Below are positions 58,900 through 64,000 of a stretch of DNA of 64,000 nt, piece by piece. The DNA comes from Homarus americanus (lineage: Eukaryota; Arthropoda; Malacostraca; Decapoda; Nephropidae). Within the stretch, counting starts at the first letter, position 1. Each line of letters begins with the position of its first letter. A program made the position numbers and the translations under genes. Location of the stretch: assembly GCF_018991925.1 (NCBI RefSeq), contig NW_024726235.1, positions 8,469,787 through 8,533,786 of the forward strand, in the 5' to 3' direction. The notes under the pieces were generated by a model, which ran no database searches, had not been told where the DNA came from, and saw only the letters and a list, made by a program, of their open reading frames with translations.

Positions 58900-59034
58900 A
58901 CCAGCAGATGCCCCGGTGATGATGACTGTCTTGCCGTCCAGTGTTGCCTGATAACATCTTCCTGACTGCCACCTGTAGATGACCCTGATGGTGATGACGA
59001 GTACCAGGAGAACCACCGCCGCTTCCTCCAACAT
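58119..59034 (-). CDS. retinol dehydrogenase-like SDR, first two coding exons only
   Basis: Exon 1 (59034-58902) starts MLEEAAVVLLVLVITIRVIY, a membrane anchor, then LDGKTVIITGASAG. Exon 2 (58211-58119) continues IGKETAKACRTGARVTMAC to RNVEKAEKIAS. The join recreates the TGxxxGIG nucleotide-binding loop of classical NAD(P)-dependent dehydrogenases, and the MACR-x-x-x-KAE segment is typical of the RDH11-14 group, ER or mitochondrial enzymes acting on retinaldehyde and similar carbonyls. The catalytic YxxxK part is absent: no third exon exists between 58118 and the gap. A pyrimidine-rich acceptor ends at 59047, so the 5' UTR is spliced from an upstream exon. A CRE (TGACGTCA, 59037-59044) sits just before the ATG. 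Confidence 0.85.
58212..58860 (-). other. SDR intron 1
   Basis: No further exon. GGTTCGAGTCTCGGCC at 58328-58343 resembles a Pol III B box and could mark a tRNA-derived SINE, but no A box or cloverleaf was found. Confidence 0.4.
58861..58897. repeat. (AC)n at the SDR exon 1 donor
   Basis: About 18 AC units begin within four bases of the intron 1 donor of the dehydrogenase gene. Confidence 0.95.
58902..59034 (-). CDS. SDR exon 1
   Basis: ATG to TCTGCTG|GTTCGT, 44 codons plus one base. The donor is followed immediately by (GT)n on the gene strand. Confidence 0.87.
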
Positions 59035-59084
59035 GATGACGTCAGCCTGTAATAGCCAGTAGAAGAGAAACAAACCCAAAGATG

Positions 59085-59580
59085 GTTGTATGGAGAGTTA
59101 ACAGTTAACCCCGTGTGTTTAGATAGATGGTTCGTTGTATTACATGGAGGTTAACAGTTAACGTGTGTGTTGAGATAGATGGTTCGTTGTATTACATGGA
59201 GTAATTAACCCCGTGTGTTGAATAGATGGTTCGTTGTAACATGGAGAAACAGTTAACCCCGTGTGTGTGTTGAGATAGATGGTTCGTTGTATTACATGGA
59301 GAGTTAACAGTAACCCGTGTGTGTTGAGATAGATGGTTCGTTGTATTACATGGAGTACATTAACCCGTGTGTGTTGAGATAGATGGTGTATTACATGAAG
59401 AGTTAACAGTTAACCCCTGTGTTGAGATAGATGGTCGTTGTATTACATGGAGAGTTAACAGTTAACCCCGTGTGTGTTGAATAGACGGTTCGTTGTATTA
59501 CATGGAGAGTTAACAGTTAACCCCGTGTGTGTTGAGATAGACGGTTCGTTGTATTACATGGAGAGTTAACAGTTAACCTG
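59085..59580. repeat. ~57-bp minisatellite
   Basis: About nine units of GAGATAGATGGTTCGTTGTA + TTACATGGAGAGTTAACAGT + TAACCCCGTGTGTGTT, several with small deletions. It starts 50 bp upstream of the SDR exon. Confidence 0.9.
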
Positions 59581-60284
59581 CGTCGTGATGTATAAAAAGA
59601 TTTATTTTTGCGGCCTATTTGTATTTTTTTTTCATTTTTTGGGTGGAGTAAATTTTTAAAATACATGTACAGTGTATTATCTAATATAACTCCAAACCTA
59701 ACCTAACCAAACTCCAATCATCAGGTAAAATAAGCTCGGGTTGGCAATATTCTGGTGATCCATTGCTTATTCTTGGGAGTGTTGGATTATGTCCGTAAGC
59801 TACACCTGACAACACACAACACCTTCCCTCCCTCAGTGATGGTTTGGTGTGATGACGGGAACTTATACACAATGCCTCACTGGCTTTGACTCCTTAATAT
59901 ACTCAAACGTGATTGGTCGAACCATTAAGCCTCATCTCCACTTCTCTACCCGTGAGATTATCGCCCTGTTTGTTTTACGATAATTTCTCATAATATTTAG
60001 ATCACGTATTGAATTTTTACCCCCACATTTTACAAACAAACAATATAAATTTTCATATCTTTTTATCTTGTTATATTTATATTTACAAGTTTTTTTATTG
60101 CTTTTGTTTACTATCATCTTATGTAAACATTTCATTAGTTCTTTGTGTAGTTTCAGATTTCATATGAAGTCTCACGAACCCTCACACTGTCAGGTATACA
60201 ATGAAAGAGTTAGTAAGTCTCAATGTAGCGAGGGGCATGAATGATGGTTCCCTAGTGGGGTCTCTCGTCTGTGCAGTGTTCTCG
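59581..60284. other. intergenic, no gene seen
   Basis: AT-rich sequence with no supported exon. Confidence 0.5.
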
Positions 60285-61432
60285 TTAACTTCACGTCTTT
60301 TGGTGTTTTCGTTAACTTCACGTGTTTTGGTGTTTTCAAGTTCCGCTTCGTTTTTGGTGTTCTCGTTAACTTCACGTATTTTGGCTCTCGTTAACCTCTC
60401 GTCTTGGTGTTCCATCAACCTCGTCTTGTTCTCATCAACCTCACGTCTTGTTCTCATCAACCTCACGTCTTGGTATTTCTCATCAACCTCCGTCTGGTGT
60501 TCTCATCAACCTCACGTCTTGGTGTTCTCATCAACCTCACTTCTTGTTCTCATCAACCTCACGTCTTGTTGTTCTCATCAACACCTCCGTCTTGGTGTTC
60601 TCATCAACCTCACGTCTTGTTGTTCTCATCAACCTCACGTCTTGTTGTTCTCATCAACCTCGTCTTGTTGTTCTCATCAACCTCATCTTGGTGTTCTCAT
60701 CAACCTCACGTCTTGTTGTTCTCATCAACCTCACGTCTTGTTGTTCTCATCAACCTACACTTCTTGTTCTCATCAACCTCACGTCTTGTTGTTCTCATCA
60801 ACCTCGTCTTGTTCTCATCAACCTCTCTGTCTTGTTGTTCTCATCAACCTCACGTCTTGTTGTTCTCATCAACCTCACGTCTTGTTCTCATCAACCTCGT
60901 CTTGTTGTTCTCATCAACCTCACGTCTTGGTGTTCTCATCAACCTCACGTCTTGTTGTTCTCATCAACCTCCTCTTTGTTCTCATCAACCTCACGTCTTG
61001 TTGTTCTCATCAACCTCACGTCGTTCTCATCAACCTCACGTCTTGTTTCTCATCAACCTCACGTCTTGTTGTTCATCAACTCCACGTCTTGTTCTCATCA
61101 ACCTCACGTCTTCTGATTCTCATCAACCTCACGTCTTGTTGTCCATCAACCTCGTCTTGTTGTTCTCATCAACCTCATCTTCTTGTTCTCATCAACCTCA
61201 CGTCTTGGCGTTGTTCTCTCATCAACCTCACGTCTTGTGTTCTCATCAACCTCACGTCTTGTTTTTCTCATCAACCTCACGTCTTGTTTCTCATCAACCT
61301 CGTCTTGTTCTCATCAACCTCCCGTCTGTTCTCATCACCTCACGTCTTGTTCTCATCAACCTCACGTCTTGTTCTCACAACCTCACGTCTTGTTGTTCTC
61401 ATCAACCTCACGTCTTGGTGTGTGTTCACTAG
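60285..61432. repeat. 25-bp minisatellite
   Basis: About 45 units of CTCATCAACCTCACGTCTTG + TTGTT. The first 110 bp use a related 27-bp form (CACGTCTTTTGGTGTTTTCG + TTAACTT). Many units lack one or a few bases. The period is not a multiple of three, yet long frames survive in all three phases, a property of the repeat and not of a protein. Confidence 0.95.
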
Positions 61433-61742
61433 AAGTCATCTGTATAGTTTCTGTCTGGTTAGATATTAAAGAAAGTCAAAAACAGAGAAAACCATCGTCA
61501 CAATCAACATCCAGTTTACATACACAGCTCGAGGGATTGTAAGAGTACTGTCAGTGTTATCTTGCCGCTGAGAGAATTAAAAAAAGTCCTCTAGTTTACA
61601 TGAACGGCCCCCTGTAGGAGTTATTTACCTCACTATACTGTAATATAACACTCACTGTAATCGCTGTATTCGTGGAATAATATCCTTCATTTTATAATGG
61701 TTATTGAGTTGTGGGTATGAATAACTTAGTAAAATAACTGAC

Positions 61743-61902
61743 CTTGGGAGGCAGGGAACAAGAGCAGCAGGCAGACGCGTCCTACCAGGGAGGTGACTGA
61801 CGACGTCTGGTGAAGCACCCACCACCACTCAACCCTCACTCTGTGATAAGTGCTTATAGCTCTGGTTATCAGTAGACTCAAATACCACGACAGAGACTCC
61901 AT
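61743..61902 (-). CDS. possible first coding exon, unknown gene
   Basis: An ATG at 61902 in good context (CCACACCATGG) opens 53 codons, MESLSWYLSLLITRAI... to VCLLLLFPASQ, ending at CCCAAG|GTCAGT. TATATA (61927-61932) lies 25-30 bp upstream, with TCACTATT, an initiator-like sequence, between. Spliced onto the SDR acceptor at 59047 it would hit TGA at once, so it is not an N-terminal extension of that protein. It could be the 5' end of the IR gene (hydrophobic, signal-like), a 5'-UTR exon, or chance. Confidence 0.3.
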
Positions 61903-61926
61903 GGTGTGGAATAGTGAGGGGTGGCG

Positions 61927-61932
61927 TATATA
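61927..61932 (-). promoter_or_regulatory. TATA-like box of the 61.9-kb exon candidate
   Basis: TATATA 24 bp before the ATG on the minus strand. Motif-only evidence. Confidence 0.25.
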
Positions 61933-63428
61933 ATTCATTGATCAATCGAGATACGCGAGGAGAGAAGGAAAAATAAACTCAAGTTGATGTGTCTATTTAA
62001 AGGCGGTGATAATTCACTAGATGGTTCACCTGGCAGGTTATGGCAAGGCAGCTGCAGAAAATTAGGTACGTAACGGCCAGAGTCAACAGGGCCCTGCCCC
62101 TTCCTCCCTTAATCCAAGATGCTGCCAACCACACCCAACCACTTGTCCTCCTCCCCCACCCCCATTAGAAAACAACAACAAAAAAGTCGCGTCGCCAATG
62201 GCACTGAGCAATACAAGGTGTTTTTTATTTTTATTTTTTAAGCAAAGTTTTTTTTTCCGTGGACGATAAAACCCCCCCCAAAAAAATTAATACGTCTATA
62301 AAAAACAAATAAAAGTCCCATCAGAAGTGGCTCTAAAACCAGACAAGGTTCATTTCTGTTATCCTTTCAAAAATCTAATTTCTTTCCTCAGGCATAAAAA
62401 CTAGCCACGTCTCCGGTTAAATGAAAACTACCCAGCGTATTGTTGCGCTACGTCTACAATAATATTATACATACTTAGACGGCCACAGTACCCGGTCACT
62501 GAGGACGTCTTCAGTAGAACTAAACCCATAACAAGGTCGTCTGTTTCATCTTTTGAATAGCATTATGCTGGTCCGTCCTGTGTCTGTCTGTCTCGTGACT
62601 TTTTTTCAGATTTGCCCCGCGTGGCAGTTATTAGACACCTTGCTTACTGTGCAGGCGAAGCACAAAACTTTGCAGCGCGAAAAGGGAAGCATACGGAGTA
62701 CATCATAGCTTGTCTTTTGAGTCATGCAATTATGGACGCAAGTGTTTGAAGGGCCATGAACTTTGTTAGCAGGTTACATATAGTGACAGGATGAGTGTGT
62801 GTTGGGGGGCAAGGCGTGGCAGGTCCCTAATAAGCCAAGTGCCAGGCCTGTCTGCAGGAGGAGGGATATTTGGTCAGGAGGAAGGAGTCTCTTGAACCTT
62901 AACACAGAGAGACTCCAGGTACCTGCCCAATGACTCTCTCTCTCTCTCTCTCTCTCGGGTAACGCCAAGGACACAGTGACCCTTCCTAGAATACAAACTC
63001 ACTCGTATAGGGTTGGCTACAGTAGGAGGTGGGAGGTAAATTCCTTATTGGCTACATATAACCACAGCCAATCAAGAAGTGCTAGCGTCACCAAGGCAGC
63101 AAGCAGATATAGCCAGCACGTAGATCCCTTTGCTCAGACGCAGATGTTTATTACTATCATAGTGTTTGTCATGGTAACATCAAACAACATCCATCTTTCA
63201 ACACTGGAAGGACATTGCAAACTGGGTAATAAACATCCATAATAATATCGCCAGGTTTAACATATACGTATCGATAAATAAACATCTAAAATACATCTCC
63301 AACATCATTTTACCAGACTGATGTCCTCGATGATGTTGACCATTAACAATCAAATAAACATTAACATTATGACGTCAGGTCAGTAAGAATATGAAGGGTT
63401 ATGTTGCTCTGCCAAGATCCACATCCTC
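61933..63428. other. intergenic, no gene seen
   Basis: Contains a short (TC)n run near 62935-62957 and no supported exon. Confidence 0.5.
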
Positions 63429-63481
63429 CTCCTCCTCCTCCTCCTCCTCCTCCTCCTCCTCCTCCTCCTCCCTCCTCCTCT
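63429..63481. repeat. (CTC)n trinucleotide repeat
   Basis: About 17 CTC units. Confidence 0.95.
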
Positions 63482-63667
63482 CCATTTTTTTACGTCAATA
63501 AATCATCATGGTAAGTCCCTCACGTCACCCACCATAACCATCTAGGATCATGGTGAAATATGGTAGGTGAGTGATTATGACTACCATTACTACCATTAAG
63601 TAACACCATTATAATCATCATGAGTCAGCTGTCACTATTAGCATAATCTATGATAACAAAATTTCTT

Positions 63668-63838
63668 ATCGCCTAAAGATTAGACACCCAGAGTTATTTC
63701 ACCTGACGCTAAAAACCAAACCCTAACCAACAACCTAGCCAAGCTCTAATCTAACAAACCTACTCTAATCCCCAGGTAGCTTTTAGAGTGGTTAATTAAC
63801 AGGTGAGATAAGTTTGGGTATCTAATCTTCAGGTGGTC
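63668..63838. mobile_element. CACCTGAA-ended MITE, copy 3
   Basis: The left arm (GCCTAAAGATTAGACACCCA, GAGTTATTTCACCTGA) is matched by the inverted right arm (CACCTGAAGATTAGATACCC, AACTTATCTCACCTG). It is the clearest copy of the family also found at 10454 and 12634. Confidence 0.7.
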
Positions 63839-64000
63839 ACAAATTTCACTGGAGGGAGGTGAGAGCAGTGTTGGTAGCTCATCAGACGACAGCCAGGCGA
63901 ACGTAACATATTGTCCAAACTCAAATAAAATGGTGTTGTAATTTGTATAGGATGATACTTACCTTGTGGTGTGATAATTGATTAGTAGTGAAGTTTGGAA

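Noticed and set aside
59048..59079. N-terminal extension of the dehydrogenase (MGLFLFYWLLQ...)
   Set aside because: This sequence is the pyrimidine-rich tract and AG acceptor of an upstream intron; the ATG at 59034 begins a normal anchor.
60285..61469. A 422-codon frame and overlapping 342- and 222-codon frames on the plus strand
   Set aside because: All are readings of the 25-bp minisatellite in different phases; no domain, start context or splice support.

Overview
This is a window of animal nuclear DNA, most likely from a decapod crustacean or a close arthropod relative. The genes are split by GT-AG introns. An ionotropic-receptor (IR) gene points to a protostome, short TTAGG runs recur, and the sequence is saturated with microsatellites, CR1/L2/jockey-like non-LTR retrotransposon tails, Tigger (pogo) and hAT DNA transposons and MITEs. 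The species was not identified; this is inferred from sequence style and gene content. There is no prokaryotic operon, CRISPR array or phage.

Four protein-coding loci are supported. (1) 16236-18905 (+): an intronless 889-aa rhodopsin-class GPCR with a very long Ser/Thr- and Cys-rich ectodomain. (2) 21429-31102 (+): a complete eight-exon odr4 homologue of 470 aa; all splice phases close. (3) 53653 down to 41811 (-): the six 3' exons of an IR-type variant glutamate receptor, giving 402 aa from ligand-binding lobe S1 to the C-terminus; the amino-terminal exons are missing. (4) 59034 down to 58119 (-): the first two coding exons of a retinol-dehydrogenase-like short-chain dehydrogenase; the rest is missing. 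The missing parts of loci 3 and 4 both face the stretch 53.9-58.0 kb, which is a noisy 14-bp tandem array followed by exactly 100 Ns, so an assembly collapse is likely there.

Layout: 1-14.5 kb is repeat-rich intergenic DNA (microsatellites, minisatellites, a hAT MITE with its 8-bp target duplication, three non-LTR copies). 14.5-20.6 kb holds the GPCR between two non-LTR tails. 21.4-31.1 kb is odr4, with a Tigger inserted in a Tigger in intron 1 and two hairpin-forming elements beside the last exon. 31.1-41.4 kb is odr4 3' sequence followed by a nearly intact Tigger and a second nested Tigger pair. 41.8-53.7 kb is the IR gene, whose introns carry two related hAT MITEs, an internally deleted hAT with a fused ORF, a probable solo LTR, and a retrotransposon inserted in another retrotransposon with a 20-bp target duplication. 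53.9-61.4 kb is tandem-array DNA around the gap and the dehydrogenase exons. 61.4-64 kb has one orphan first-exon candidate and a MITE.

Functionally, odr4 encodes an ER membrane factor known in nematodes to help chemosensory GPCRs reach cilia. Finding it between an orphan GPCR and an IR is suggestive but may be coincidence. Coordinates of exons were read by eye from splice sites and reading-frame continuity.
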